From contig JAPPGK010000035.1 of NCBI GenBank assembly GCA_028821405.1, forward strand, positions 1-64,000: a stretch of 64,000 bases of DNA. Direction: 5' to 3'. This stretch comes from Gammaproteobacteria bacterium. GTDB lineage: Bacteria > Pseudomonadota > Gammaproteobacteria > Pseudomonadales > Azotimanducaceae. The first letter of the stretch is position 1. Each line of letters opens with the position of its first letter. The position numbers and the translations under genes were made by a program. Shown here piece after piece: positions 29,369 through 39,062 of this stretch. The notes beneath the pieces were generated by a model that was given only the letters and a program-made list of their open reading frames with translations, was not told where the DNA came from and did not search any database.

Positions 29369-29417
29369 CATGGAACAAACGCCAAAGGGAGCCTGCGACC
29401 GTGGCGATTGTTCCATG
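29369..29417. repeat. Hairpin containing dispersed repeat, copy B
   Basis: CATGGAACAAACGCC and GGCGATTGTTCCATG are inverted with 14 of 15 pairs matching and a 19-base loop. Together with seven bases to the left, the first arm repeats positions 34-55 (21 of 22 identical on the opposite strand). This is the more complete copy of the element. Confidence 0.6.
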
Positions 29418-29448
29418 GGTAGGTCGGCGTGGCTGGGCCGGAGGCGAA

Positions 29449-29479
29449 CCCCGGCGCACAGCGAAGCGAAGCGCCGGGG
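29449..29479. terminator. Hairpin after the MoxR-type operon
   Basis: A perfect 9-bp stem (CCCCGGCGC / GCGCCGGGG) with a 13-base loop lies 14 bases past the stop of the last operon gene (minus strand). No T-run is present, so termination is possible rather than certain. Confidence 0.4.
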
Positions 29480-29493
29480 ACGGCTTTGGGGCG

Positions 29494-32400
29494 CTACGGG
29501 CTGGAGCTCAACTGGCGGAAGTACTCGGCGACGGCTTCGGAGTCGTAGTCTTCCTGACGCGGCTCCTCGGCGCGAACGGGTGAGCCGTCGACCTTGCGGA
29601 GTGCGATTTCCATCTGGTCGAGCTCGGCCAGCGTCAGCCGGTACAGTCGTTCCCGATTGGCATCGCTCGCGCCCAGGCCGCGATAGGCTCGTCGTGTCTG
29701 GTCAAGGTCGAGACGACCTTCCGCGCCGAGCACTTCCGCCGCCAGGGACCAGGTCGCGTCGGCGACGTCGCGCAAGTCCCGTGGATCGCCTCCCGCGCCA
29801 AGGGCCGTCAGTTGGCGACGCAGGGCTTGGACGTCGGCCACCGAGGCCGCTCCCGAAGGGTTCGCATCGGCACTCTCGAGTTGCTCCAAGGCATGACCAA
29901 GCCGGTTGCTCATTCGGTTCAGGGCGTCGTGGACCCGTCGTTCGCTACTGGCGAAGAACAAGGGTCGGCCCATTTCCAGATAGTCGGCGCCCATGGTGAG
30001 CAGGTCCACGAGGCGGCTGTCGGTCAGGTCGTCCAAGGTCCGGTCGAGCAGCCTCGTTAGGTTCTCATCGTCGCTTGAGGACTGGGCGAGTTGCGCTCGA
30101 AGCGCCGAGACGTCGTTGGCGATTCTCTCCACGTCCTCGCGCATTCGCCTCTTTGCGGCAGCCTCTTCTTCGAAGTCCGACCCGCGGTAGGTGTATGCCT
30201 TGCCTTCGCGGACCGCCTCCAATACCTCCTGCCTCAAGGCCTCTATGCGGGCCAATATGCGCGCCTGCTCATCGACCAAGGCGGTTGCCCGCTCATGTGC
30301 ATCCTGCAGCGCGCCCATCAGTGAATCGCGCTGATCCTTGAGGAGTTGATCCGCCGCTTGCCGCAGGGCCGCAGCGCCTCGTCGGAACGCTTCGGCGGCC
30401 GCTTCGGAAGCCCGATTCGAATCCTCCGTGGAAAGGGACCGCTCGATGGCTTCCCGAGCGCGATCGAGGTCCGCGAGGGTGCCGCGCATGCTCGGCGGCG
30501 GGTTGTTTCCCGTGGGCGCCCGGTCTTGGGACGCTGCACCGGCTTGCGAGCCGCCTTGACGGTTGCCACGTGCCGAGGGTTGTTGGCCCGAGTCGTCGGC
30601 AAGCTGGTCCCGCGCGCGCTCGAGCTCGCGTTGCAGGCGCTCAAGTTGCCACCGCGAAAGCGGTGCTTCGGGAACACTGGATCGTTCATGGGCGCGGGCG
30701 AGTTCCTCGTTGCGGCGGGCGAGTTCCGTAAGGCGCTGCCATTCCGATTCCGCCTCCGCCTGTTCACGCCCGCCGCCACCGGGCGTTTGCGGTGTTTCGT
30801 AGCGGTTCTGCTCCGGGTCGGTCTCGAGGTCGAACAACTCGGATAGCGATCGACTGACCGAATCGCCGGAGGAACCGCTCGCGAGTGAAACGTTGACGTT
30901 GCGCAGCCCGGCCTCGGCGGTCAGCAGGTGCTGCAGCGCCCGTTGTTCCGGCTGAACCGCCTCGTCGAGCCGGCGGTTGCCGAGAATCTCGGCGGCGGCC
31001 TCCATCTGCTCCGCGGCGAGGCTGAGTTCGGCCACGTAGGGCTCCACCTCGTTGTCGTCCGAGAGCCGACGCCCTTCGGTACGTGCAACCAGGGTCTCGA
31101 CCTGCTCCTTGAGGGTCCTTTGGAGAACGGCCACCAGGTCCACTTGGTCCGCAAGGTCGCTGCCCGCCCGGGTGCCGGTGTCGCGTTCCTGGATCAGGTT
31201 CCAGGTCGCGTTGAGGATCTCCCTTTGGCGATTGGAGAGTTCCTGCTCCCGTAGGCCGCCGCCGTTGCCGTTGCCTGCGCTACTGGTGCCGGTGTCGCGA
31301 TAGTGCTTGTCGAACGGCCGCACGTCGACGAAGTAGAGGGCGGTTTTGGTGGCCTGTTGACGATCCTGAGCCACGGCATGGATGGACACGAGATCGCCCG
31401 GGCGGATGGCGCGTTTGTTCTCGCCAAGGCGGAAGTCCTCGAGCATGAGGGTGTGGCTGCGGCTGGCTTCACGATCCACCTCGTCGGCGTCATCCTCGAT
31501 GGTCTTCCAGTCGCTGCCGTTGACGGCGTAGTGGATCGCCAGGGATTCGACGCCGAAGTCATCCTTCGCACTGAACCGAAGGACGACCTCCTCGATCGCA
31601 GTGGCCGAGCGGTCCCGCCCGGGAAAGGCGAATTCCACCGATGGCGGCTGATCGTGGATCAGATCGATCAGGTACTCGTCGCTGATCCGCACGACCTGGT
31701 CGCGATGCCGGACGGCGATGTGCCAGGTTCCCGGGCCGTCGATCATGAACTCGCCCCCGCCGCTGTCGAAACCGCGGTCTTGATCGTTGACGACTAGGAG
31801 GGCGTCGGCCAACGGGAGACTCGCCTGCACTCGAACGCCCACGCGCGTACCCTCGACGCCGGCGACATCACCGTGGTCCTGGGTGGCGCTCGGGAGGCGG
31901 GTCCAGTCGGGATAGTCGAGCGAGAGTTCGATGTCCTCGACGACGGGTAGATCGGCCACCTCGATCCGGAACCGGTCCGAGTTCAACCGGGCCGCCGTTG
32001 TCGTGCCGCCCGCGCTGACGTAGTAGTCCACGGGTTCGTTGACTGCGACCAGGACGAATTCGTGGGAACCGTCCCGGGACGAGGGCATCATGTTGGCTTG
32101 TTCCCAGGAACCGGACCCTGCGAACGAGGCGTTGACGGCAAGGATCTGGGCCGCGAAACCATGGGCCTGTGCGCGTACGAGAACGTCCGTGCCGCGGGGC
32201 ACCACAACGTCGCCGGGCAGGACGATGATCTTGGGTCGCGTATCCGAGCGCAGGTCGCCCGTCCAAAGCCGTTCCGCAGGCAGTCGCCAACTCGCCGGGG
32301 CGGCGTCGTAGGTGAGATACAACGTCAATGCTGCGGCGGCGAGCACGGCAATGGGCGGCAGGAACAACCAGGTCGGTGCCGCGCGACGCGGTGGATGCGC

Positions 32401-32802
32401 TTTCGCGACGCCGAGGGCGTGTTCCGCCAAGTTGGGCAGCAGGGCAGGTCGCCGTTGCCGACGCGATGCGTCGAGCCAGGTAACCAGCCGACCGTCGAAG
32501 TCGGGAATGCGTCGTTCGACCTCGCGCGCCGCCCGGCGTGAACCCATGCGACGAACCACGCAGGCGACGACCGTGGCGACGGCAATGGCATAGAGCAGGA
32601 CACGCGCCGCCACCATCCAACCTTGAGACGGAACCAGGTAGGCCGCGGCGGCCGCAAGCGCGACGGTCAGAACGGCCAGGATCGCGACGCCCGCGACGGC
32701 GATGCGCACGCGAGCGATCCACCCCAGGCGCAGTCGACACCGCCCGAGGTAACGCCCCATCGCCGTGTCGGGGTCGGGGATGGCGCCCTTGGATGGACTC
32801 AT
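29494..32802 (-). CDS. DUF4175 large membrane protein
   Basis: An 1102-residue protein taking ATG at 32802, which overlaps the upstream stop (ATGA). Three N-terminal transmembrane helices (about residues 25-75 and 135-160) are followed by a beta-rich extracytoplasmic segment and then a long helical part rich in Glu, Arg, Gln and Ala, with repeated coiled-coil heptads (for example LERLQRELERARDQLADD). This matches DUF4175, the usual last member of MoxR/DUF58/BatA clusters. Its task is unknown; it may form a membrane-anchored scaffold acted on by the MoxR ATPase and the vWA proteins encoded upstream. Confidence 0.85.
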   Translation of the reverse strand: MSPSKGAIPDPDTAMGRYLGRCRLRLGWIARVRIAVAGVAILAVLTVALAAAAAYLVPSQGWMVAARVLLYAIAVATVVACVVRRMGSRRAAREVERRIPDFDGRLVTWLDASRRQRRPALLPNLAEHALGVAKAHPPRRAAPTWLFLPPIAVLAAAALTLYLTYDAAPASWRLPAERLWTGDLRSDTRPKIIVLPGDVVVPRGTDVLVRAQAHGFAAQILAVNASFAGSGSWEQANMMPSSRDGSHEFVLVAVNEPVDYYVSAGGTTTAARLNSDRFRIEVADLPVVEDIELSLDYPDWTRLPSATQDHGDVAGVEGTRVGVRVQASLPLADALLVVNDQDRGFDSGGGEFMIDGPGTWHIAVRHRDQVVRISDEYLIDLIHDQPPSVEFAFPGRDRSATAIEEVVLRFSAKDDFGVESLAIHYAVNGSDWKTIEDDADEVDREASRSHTLMLEDFRLGENKRAIRPGDLVSIHAVAQDRQQATKTALYFVDVRPFDKHYRDTGTSSAGNGNGGGLREQELSNRQREILNATWNLIQERDTGTRAGSDLADQVDLVAVLQRTLKEQVETLVARTEGRRLSDDNEVEPYVAELSLAAEQMEAAAEILGNRRLDEAVQPEQRALQHLLTAEAGLRNVNVSLASGSSGDSVSRSLSELFDLETDPEQNRYETPQTPGGGGREQAEAESEWQRLTELARRNEELARAHERSSVPEAPLSRWQLERLQRELERARDQLADDSGQQPSARGNRQGGSQAGAASQDRAPTGNNPPPSMRGTLADLDRAREAIERSLSTEDSNRASEAAAEAFRRGAAALRQAADQLLKDQRDSLMGALQDAHERATALVDEQARILARIEALRQEVLEAVREGKAYTYRGSDFEEEAAAKRRMREDVERIANDVSALRAQLAQSSSDDENLTRLLDRTLDDLTDSRLVDLLTMGADYLEMGRPLFFASSERRVHDALNRMSNRLGHALEQLESADANPSGAASVADVQALRRQLTALGAGGDPRDLRDVADATWSLAAEVLGAEGRLDLDQTRRAYRGLGASDANRERLYRLTLAELDQMEIALRKVDGSPVRAEEPRQEDYDSEAVAEYFRQLSSSP

Positions 32803-34781
32803 GCGGTTGCTCCCTTGCGCCAATAGCCTAACCACGCTTGGTCGATTCGCCCCACGTTGGCGGCCGTCGACTCGAGAAGGAGCAGAATCGCAGCAAAACC
32901 CAAGAGCCAAGGCGCGAGCGGGTGCAAGTGCTTGTCGGCTTCATCGGATTGGGATATTGCACGGATTTGTGGCCCGGCGCTCGTGGCGGCATCGATGGCC
33001 GCCTGCCAACGTTGCAGAAACTCGTTCGGAACGCTACGTAGATCCGACTCCAGGGGATCGACGTTTACCGCCATGGTCGCCTCCCGTCCCGGGGTGCGCA
33101 CGGTATAGAAGCCGGGACGCGGGATCCGCACGACGGGCCGAGTCACGGTGTTGTTCAAGGACAATACGCGACGGCCATCGGAATCGAAGATCTGCACCGA
33201 GCCCGCGGGAATCGAGACGCCTTGGCCCGCGCGCGCAGCCAGTGGCAGGTTTTGCGAGAGGTAGTCGATCGCGTCCCGTACGAATCCCACGAACGCGGGC
33301 CGGAGCACCAGCGAACTCCACTCCCGGTCGAGAGCGGTGAGCAGAACGACGAGACGGCCTTTGCCGTAGTGCTTCTCCACCAGCAGCGGCGCGTCCGATT
33401 CGGATCGAACGCCGGACGAGTCGGCGGGCACCAGCGCCAGGATTGTCTCGCCGGGCGCAGCGGGCAGAGACAAGGATCGTTGTACTTCCACGCCCTGGAA
33501 TGACGTTTGGGCCAGGGGATGTTCCGAGTCCACCGCGACCACGCCGCGAATGCCACCGACGATGTTGCCGATCACCATCTCGTCACCGAACGGCAGCGAT
33601 GCCGCCCTCCGCAGGCGCGGACCCGCGACCAGGAGGGCTCCGCCGCCGTCGTTCAGGTATCGCTCCAGTCGGCGAAGCAAGGGGGCGGGAATCTCACCGG
33701 GGTCGACTATGATCGCGGCATCGACGGAACGTGGCCAGTCCTCGGCGCTTTCGACATGGACCGGTTCCGCTACCCCGTTGGCCTTGAGCGCTGCGTCAAG
33801 GAACGTGCGGGCGCTGGCGTCGCCGTCGCCCCCCGGCACGACGGCGACGGTTAGGGCATCGTGCGCCGGTCGCACCAGGCGGAACACGTCGTCTTCCGCG
33901 ATGGCATCGCCGGTGTCGACGGCCACTTCGAAGAGCCCGCCTCGACCCTTGGAAGCGCCGTCAGGTCCCGGCTTCGAGACATCGAACCGGGCGATGGCTT
34001 CGGAATCGGCAAGCGGGGCAACACGGCTTCGGGCCGTCTCGATACCGTCAAGACGCAAGGCGACGGCGATGCCGGTCGTCTCGCCGTGGCCGGCAACGAC
34101 CGCCTCCAGTTGGTCGCCCTGAACGGCGGCGGATTTGATCGCCCAGTTGTCCGTCGCCTCGCCAACCCGGTGCAGAACGGTGGGCCATCGCGTCCCCTCG
34201 ACGAGCGCGTTGAACCGCGATGGCACCGCGCTTGCCTGGAAGTCCGACACCAGGTGGATCTCCCAGTCGCGTCTCCCGGGCAACGTGGCGATCAGCGCGT
34301 CGAGTCGCGTCGGCAATCCCTCGAAGTCGAACCGCGTGAACCCGGGCGTCGCGCTACGGATGTCCTGCACCAGGGTCAAGCGTTCGGCGCCCACGGCGAC
34401 GTGCGACTCATCCGCGCCTTCCACGAGGCCGTTCGCGATCTCGACGGCTTGCTCCCACGCGCCGGCGCGCCGCATGGACAACGAGCCATCGACGACCACG
34501 AGCCGCACGCGATCACGTGCTTCCGGGTCGCCAAGGCCCGTCATCTCCAACACGGGCTCGGCGAATGCCAGCGTGATCGCAGCGAGTGCCGCGAGTCGAA
34601 TGGCAAGGAGGATCTTGTGGGCGAGGGCGCGACGCGTACGAATGGGTTCGTCGGTCTCGCGCATGAGCATGAGCGAACTCACATCTCGCTCGGCGGCTTC
34701 CTTCATGCTCATCCGGTGCAGCAATAGCGGTATGCCAAGGGCGGCGAGACCGGCCAGGAATGCCCCGGCTAGGAAGCTCAC
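32799..34781 (-). CDS. BatA-type membrane protein with vWA domain
   Basis: A 660-residue protein. Residues 1-80 form the BatA N-terminal membrane segment (LGIPLLLHRMSMKEAAERDVSSLML and a second helix). A von Willebrand factor A-like domain follows with a metal site in VVDGSLSM. A later part (about 330-470) resembles the glutamine-amidotransferase-like fold seen in such proteins (YLNDGGGALLVAGP). One helix near the C-terminus (WLLGFAAILLLLE) re-enters the membrane. Its stop overlaps the DUF4175 start and its start overlaps the DUF58 stop, each by four bases, so it is tightly coupled within the operon. Confidence 0.85.
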   Translation of the reverse strand: MSFLAGAFLAGLAALGIPLLLHRMSMKEAAERDVSSLMLMRETDEPIRTRRALAHKILLAIRLAALAAITLAFAEPVLEMTGLGDPEARDRVRLVVVDGSLSMRRAGAWEQAVEIANGLVEGADESHVAVGAERLTLVQDIRSATPGFTRFDFEGLPTRLDALIATLPGRRDWEIHLVSDFQASAVPSRFNALVEGTRWPTVLHRVGEATDNWAIKSAAVQGDQLEAVVAGHGETTGIAVALRLDGIETARSRVAPLADSEAIARFDVSKPGPDGASKGRGGLFEVAVDTGDAIAEDDVFRLVRPAHDALTVAVVPGGDGDASARTFLDAALKANGVAEPVHVESAEDWPRSVDAAIIVDPGEIPAPLLRRLERYLNDGGGALLVAGPRLRRAASLPFGDEMVIGNIVGGIRGVVAVDSEHPLAQTSFQGVEVQRSLSLPAAPGETILALVPADSSGVRSESDAPLLVEKHYGKGRLVVLLTALDREWSSLVLRPAFVGFVRDAIDYLSQNLPLAARAGQGVSIPAGSVQIFDSDGRRVLSLNNTVTRPVVRIPRPGFYTVRTPGREATMAVNVDPLESDLRSVPNEFLQRWQAAIDAATSAGPQIRAISQSDEADKHLHPLAPWLLGFAAILLLLESTAANVGRIDQAWLGYWRKGATA

Positions 34782-35764
34782 GGCCGCCGGGCCCGAAAAT
34801 GGAGATACCGGGCGAGCGCACGGTCGAGGGGTTCGTCGGCGTTGAGTCGCACGTAGTCCGCCCCGACGGCGCCGGCCTCCCGGCGGAGCGCTTCCTCGTG
34901 CGCCGCCAGGCGCCGGGGGTAGCGGGTGCGCAGATCATTGGCATCGACTTCGATGACATGCCCGGTCTCGACATCGCGCAAGGTGGCGTGGCCGCCGAAC
35001 GCTCGACGCCACCGGGGCGTTCGTTCGGCGGCGTCGAGCAGGTGGAAGGCGACGAGGTCGTGGCCTCGCGATCCCAGGATCCGAAGCGAGTGGCCGAAGT
35101 CGGCGGGGTCGCAATAGAAGTCCGAGATGGCCGCGATGACGCCACGTTTGGCAAAGCGACTCGCGGCTTGGCTGAAGGCCTCGTGCCAGTCGGAACCTCC
35201 CTCGGGCGTCAGTTCGTCCAGCCGGTGGTAGATGGCTTGCAGGTTTGCCTTGCCGGTTCGCGGTGCCAAGTACGTGCGCAGACGTTGGTCGAATGCGAGG
35301 AGCCCCACCGCGTCGTGCTGTCGCGCCGCGATCAAGGCGAGGGCTGCGGCGAGATAGGCACCGTAGCGGAGTTTCGTGGGTGCGCGGTTGCCCAGGGCGG
35401 CACCGTTGGCGTGGTCGCCGAATGCGTTCATGGACGCGCTGGCGTCGAACAGGACCAGAAGGCGTGTGTTGGTCTCGCCTTCGAACAGTTTGAGGAGCGG
35501 TCGGTCGGTGCGGGCGTAGGCGTTCCAATCCACGAAACGCGGGTCGTCGCCGGGGACGTAGTCCCGGTATTCCGCGAATTCCTGGCTGAAGCCGGGGCGG
35601 TCGGTGTAGTGGGCACCGTGCAGGACCCCGTCGACCACCGTGCGCGCAACGAGTTCCAGCGAGCCAAGCTGGGCGAGTACTGCGGGTGGGATCATCCGTG
35701 CCGATCTGCGGGCACCGGAACGCGCCTCGGCTGGGCTATGGCTTGCCGAACCGGGCTCGCTCAT
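34778..35764 (-). CDS. DUF58 protein
   Basis: A 328-residue cytoplasmic vWA-like protein. The DUF58 hallmark is clear: YRDYVPGDDPRFVDWNAYAR, then RPLLKLFEGE. The MIDAS-like motif is DASASM. DUF58 proteins nearly always accompany MoxR AAA ATPases and are thought to act as adaptors or substrates of a chaperone-like complex. It overlaps both neighbours by four bases, with MoxR upstream and BatA-like downstream. Confidence 0.93.
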   Translation of the reverse strand: MSEPGSASHSPAEARSGARRSARMIPPAVLAQLGSLELVARTVVDGVLHGAHYTDRPGFSQEFAEYRDYVPGDDPRFVDWNAYARTDRPLLKLFEGETNTRLLVLFDASASMNAFGDHANGAALGNRAPTKLRYGAYLAAALALIAARQHDAVGLLAFDQRLRTYLAPRTGKANLQAIYHRLDELTPEGGSDWHEAFSQAASRFAKRGVIAAISDFYCDPADFGHSLRILGSRGHDLVAFHLLDAAERTPRWRRAFGGHATLRDVETGHVIEVDANDLRTRYPRRLAAHEEALRREAGAVGADYVRLNADEPLDRALARYLHFRARRP

Positions 35765-36852
35765 GCGGCAGCGTTCTCTTCCGGCGAATCCCGGTCCCCC
35801 CGATCAGGCGAATCGAACGCCCTTGTGCCGGGCTCGGGGACACTGCGGGTCAATTCGGCGATCACGTCGTCGACCGATACTTCGTCGGATTCCGCCAGGT
35901 AGTTCACCTGCAACCGATGGCGGAGGACGGGAGGCGCCAATGCCTGGATGTCGCGTGCCGTTACATGGTAGCGGCCGGCAAGCAACGCCCGGGCCCGCGC
36001 CCCGAGGCAGAGATAGATCGCGGCACGCACGCTGGCGCCGTAGCGCAGGTACTTGTCGACCTGCGCGGGGGCGTCGTGCGCGCCGGGGCGCGTGGCGCGC
36101 ACCAGGTTCACCGCATAGCGGGTCACATCGTCGGAGACGGGCACCTCCCGAACCAGGCGTTGGTAGTCGAGGATGGCCTTGGCGCCGGTTCTGGCGGTCA
36201 CGGCTTCGTCGACGATGCCCAGTACGTTGCGTTCCACCACGGCGATCTCCTCGTCGGCGTCGAGGTAGTCGAGCACGACGTTGAACACGAAACGGTCGAG
36301 TTGCGCCTCGGGCAGCGGATAGGTGCCCTCCAGTTCAATGGGGTTCTGTGTTGCCAGGACGACGAACGGTCCGTCGAGTTCGTAGGTCTTTCCCCGGGCG
36401 GTGACCCGTAGCTCCTGCATCGCTTCGAGCAGCGCGGATTGGGTTTTCGGCGGTGTCCGGTTGATCTCGTCGGCGAGTAGAACCTGGGTGAAGATCGGGC
36501 CGGGCTCGAACCTCCAGCGACGTACTCCGGAGCCCGGGTCTTCGTCGAGGATATCGGTACCGGTCACATCGGTCGGCATCAGGTCGGGCGTGAACTGGAT
36601 GCGCTTGAAATCAAGTCCTAGGGCATGGGCCAGGGTGCGCACCATGAGCGTCTTGGCGGTGCCCGGCAAGCCGGTGATGAGGCAGTGCCCGCCGATCAGC
36701 ACGGAGACGAGGAGTTGGTCGATGATGGGCTCCTGGCCCACGACAATCCGCCCGAGGGCTTCCTTGATGGCCGTCATCGTGGCGTGGAAGTCGACCACCA
36801 CTTCTTCGGGTGAAGCGTCGCTGGCGGCATCGTCGGTTTGCGTTTCAGTCAT
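35761..36852 (-). CDS. MoxR-family AAA+ ATPase
   Basis: A 363-residue AAA_3 ATPase. Walker A is GLPGTAKT, Walker B is LLADEINRTPPKTQSALLEAM, sensor 1 is VLATQNPIELEGTYPLPEAQLDRF, and a helical lid follows. MoxR proteins act as chaperones that help metal insertion or assembly of vWA-domain partners; three vWA-like proteins (DUF58, BatA-type and 40134-42419) are in the same operon. Its start overlaps the stop of the TPR-peptidase by four bases. Confidence 0.95.
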   Translation of the reverse strand: MTETQTDDAASDASPEEVVVDFHATMTAIKEALGRIVVGQEPIIDQLLVSVLIGGHCLITGLPGTAKTLMVRTLAHALGLDFKRIQFTPDLMPTDVTGTDILDEDPGSGVRRWRFEPGPIFTQVLLADEINRTPPKTQSALLEAMQELRVTARGKTYELDGPFVVLATQNPIELEGTYPLPEAQLDRFVFNVVLDYLDADEEIAVVERNVLGIVDEAVTARTGAKAILDYQRLVREVPVSDDVTRYAVNLVRATRPGAHDAPAQVDKYLRYGASVRAAIYLCLGARARALLAGRYHVTARDIQALAPPVLRHRLQVNYLAESDEVSVDDVIAELTRSVPEPGTRAFDSPDRGDRDSPEENAAA

Positions 36853-39062
36853 TCATTGATCTCGAGCAACAGGGACAGGGCATCTTCGAAACGTGGCGCG
36901 ATTTCCAACGCCAGCAGGATGTGTCGGCGTGCATCTGCGGTCTCGTCGAGTCTATGGTACGCCCGCGCGAGCCGGTAATGGGCATCGGCGGCATCGTGGG
37001 GGTCCAAGGACTTCGCGGCCAGGTACTCCTGCAGCGCGTCGCGGGGTTCCCCCGCAGCGAGGAGGCCATCGCCCAAGCGCATCCGGTTCTCGATGGCAAG
37101 CGGCGCGACCAAGGCGAGGGAACGACGTACGGCGAGCGCATCTTCATGCCGCCCGGCATCGTCCAACCACCCGGCTAGGCGATCGAGCGTGGTGGGAGAC
37201 CGGCCACCGGCGTGCCAATAACGCATTAGTGCCGCGACGGCGGCGTGTCGATGTCCCTGGCGTTCAGCGGCGTCGGCGAGCACAGGGTATGGACTGTTGG
37301 GTCCGACCGCATTGGGATAGTTCTCCGCCGCGCGTCGGGCCGAGCGCGCGACAGCCACCCAATCGTCCTTCGACGCCAGGTTGGCCGCCTCTTCCATGGC
37401 CGCCTCGAAGGCGGCCGGGTCGATTCCCGCGAATCGCTCGTCGAGGTAGGCGGCGAATGCCTCGTCGACGGCTTCGGGGGCGACCCCGAGTGCGGACTCC
37501 AAGGCGCCGACGGTGTCCCTGCCGTCGCGGTAGGCGTCGAGGACCCGTGACAGGGCCGCTTGGCCGTAGGCGTGCGCGATGAATTCGCACAGGAGTCCCG
37601 CCTGGTTGTAGGAGACCATGACCTGCCCCGGGTACTTGGGCCGAATGAAGCCTTCGTCGAGCACCGCGACCGGGAGCATCTCGGCTTCGCGGTGGGCCTC
37701 GACGACGCCGATGGGCATCGCGCGGTAGCGGGCGGCGCCTTGGGCGGCCTCGTCGGCGTGGAAACGACTCGGGCCGGTCTGCCACTCCTCGAACACGGAC
37801 ACGCCTTCGCTGAACCAGCGGGAGACGAGGTTGTTGGTCGCCCCGAGGGTGATGACGTGGGCGACTTCGTGCCAGAGCGCACTTGCCCAGTCGAAGCCCT
37901 CCTCGATGCTACGGGCAGCGGGACTGTCCATGAGCACGACGTCGCCGAACGCAACGCCCAGGACGCCGATGCCCGGTAGACCGGACGTCCGGACGGCGAA
38001 GTCCTGGTGGCGCGGATAGAGTTCGACCACCACCGGGTAGTCGGGAACGTAGCCGTAGCGTTCGCCGACGGTGGCCACGGCGTCCACGACGAGGCGCCGG
38101 ACGTACCCGGAAAGCGCCCCGGACTCGTCGGGATGCATGCGCAGGATCACGTCGTCCCCGACCAGCGCATCCCAGCCGTCCAAGCTGTCCAGAAGGCGAA
38201 GCGTGTTGACCACTTCAACGTTGTAGGGGTCACCGTCATGGGCGCGGGTAAGCGCCCGCCGAGCTTCGTCGAAGCGGTTGACGCGCAGTAGATTGATGCC
38301 GAGGGTGGCGTGTGCGGTCCACAGTGTGGGGTGGACTTCAACGGCGCGCTCAAGCGCCGTGATGGCTTCGCGATAGCGTCGCGTGATGATGTAGAAGTGG
38401 GCGACGGTCTCGAATAGTTCGCCGTAGCCGGGGTGGATGTCGAGCGCCTCGGCTTCCCAGGGGCTCGGCGCCGAACCGCGAAGGTGGTCGATGGCGGCCC
38501 CGAGGGCCATCGCCTCGAGCCGGAGTCGAATGTCGTCGCTTTCCAGGGGCGCTTCGAGCATCTTGGCCGCCGCCTCGTCGTCGCCGACCTCCAGCGCCAG
38601 TCTGGCTGCCAGCAACTTCGCCCGGAGGTTGTCGGGATTCGCGGCGAGGACATCCTCGACGATCTTCTTGGCGCGGGCTTCGAAACGACCGAGGGCGACT
38701 CGTGCCAGTCCCAACCTCGCGGCAACGTTGTCCGGATCGATGGCCAGCGCTTCGCCGAACAGGGCCTCGGCGTCCGCCACTTGGTAGGTGGACAGGAACA
38801 GCTCGCCCCAGCGCACCTTTACCGCTGCATCGCCGGGTGCGGCCTCGACGGCGGTACGGAACGCGCGGTTGGCCACCTGGACGTTGCCGAGGGCCCAAGC
38901 CGCTTCGGCGCGGATCGCGGCGGATGGGTTCGACAGGAGGTCCAGGTAGCAGGTGCGAGCGGCTTCGCGGTCGCTAATCTCCAGCTGGCGACACTCCCCA
39001 AGCGGATCTGCGTGGGCGACCATCGCGACCGCCATCGCAAGCAAAACAGACACCGTACGCAT
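36849..39062 (-). CDS. TPR protein with zinc metallopeptidase (MA-like) domain
   Basis: A 737-residue secreted or periplasmic protein. The signal peptide ends near VAHA (residue 18). TPR-like repeats fill about residues 50-290. A peptidase domain holds LWHEVAHVITLG, a full HExxH zinc motif (about residues 393-397), and RWFSEGVSVFEEW, the likely third-ligand glutamate. More TPR units form the C-terminus. Such peptidase-MA-like proteins are found in many MoxR-type clusters but their substrates are unknown. The gene overlaps MoxR downstream by four bases and the caspase-like gene upstream by one base. Confidence 0.82.
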   Translation of the reverse strand: MRTVSVLLAMAVAMVAHADPLGECRQLEISDREAARTCYLDLLSNPSAAIRAEAAWALGNVQVANRAFRTAVEAAPGDAAVKVRWGELFLSTYQVADAEALFGEALAIDPDNVAARLGLARVALGRFEARAKKIVEDVLAANPDNLRAKLLAARLALEVGDDEAAAKMLEAPLESDDIRLRLEAMALGAAIDHLRGSAPSPWEAEALDIHPGYGELFETVAHFYIITRRYREAITALERAVEVHPTLWTAHATLGINLLRVNRFDEARRALTRAHDGDPYNVEVVNTLRLLDSLDGWDALVGDDVILRMHPDESGALSGYVRRLVVDAVATVGERYGYVPDYPVVVELYPRHQDFAVRTSGLPGIGVLGVAFGDVVLMDSPAARSIEEGFDWASALWHEVAHVITLGATNNLVSRWFSEGVSVFEEWQTGPSRFHADEAAQGAARYRAMPIGVVEAHREAEMLPVAVLDEGFIRPKYPGQVMVSYNQAGLLCEFIAHAYGQAALSRVLDAYRDGRDTVGALESALGVAPEAVDEAFAAYLDERFAGIDPAAFEAAMEEAANLASKDDWVAVARSARRAAENYPNAVGPNSPYPVLADAAERQGHRHAAVAALMRYWHAGGRSPTTLDRLAGWLDDAGRHEDALAVRRSLALVAPLAIENRMRLGDGLLAAGEPRDALQEYLAAKSLDPHDAADAHYRLARAYHRLDETADARRHILLALEIAPRFEDALSLLLEINE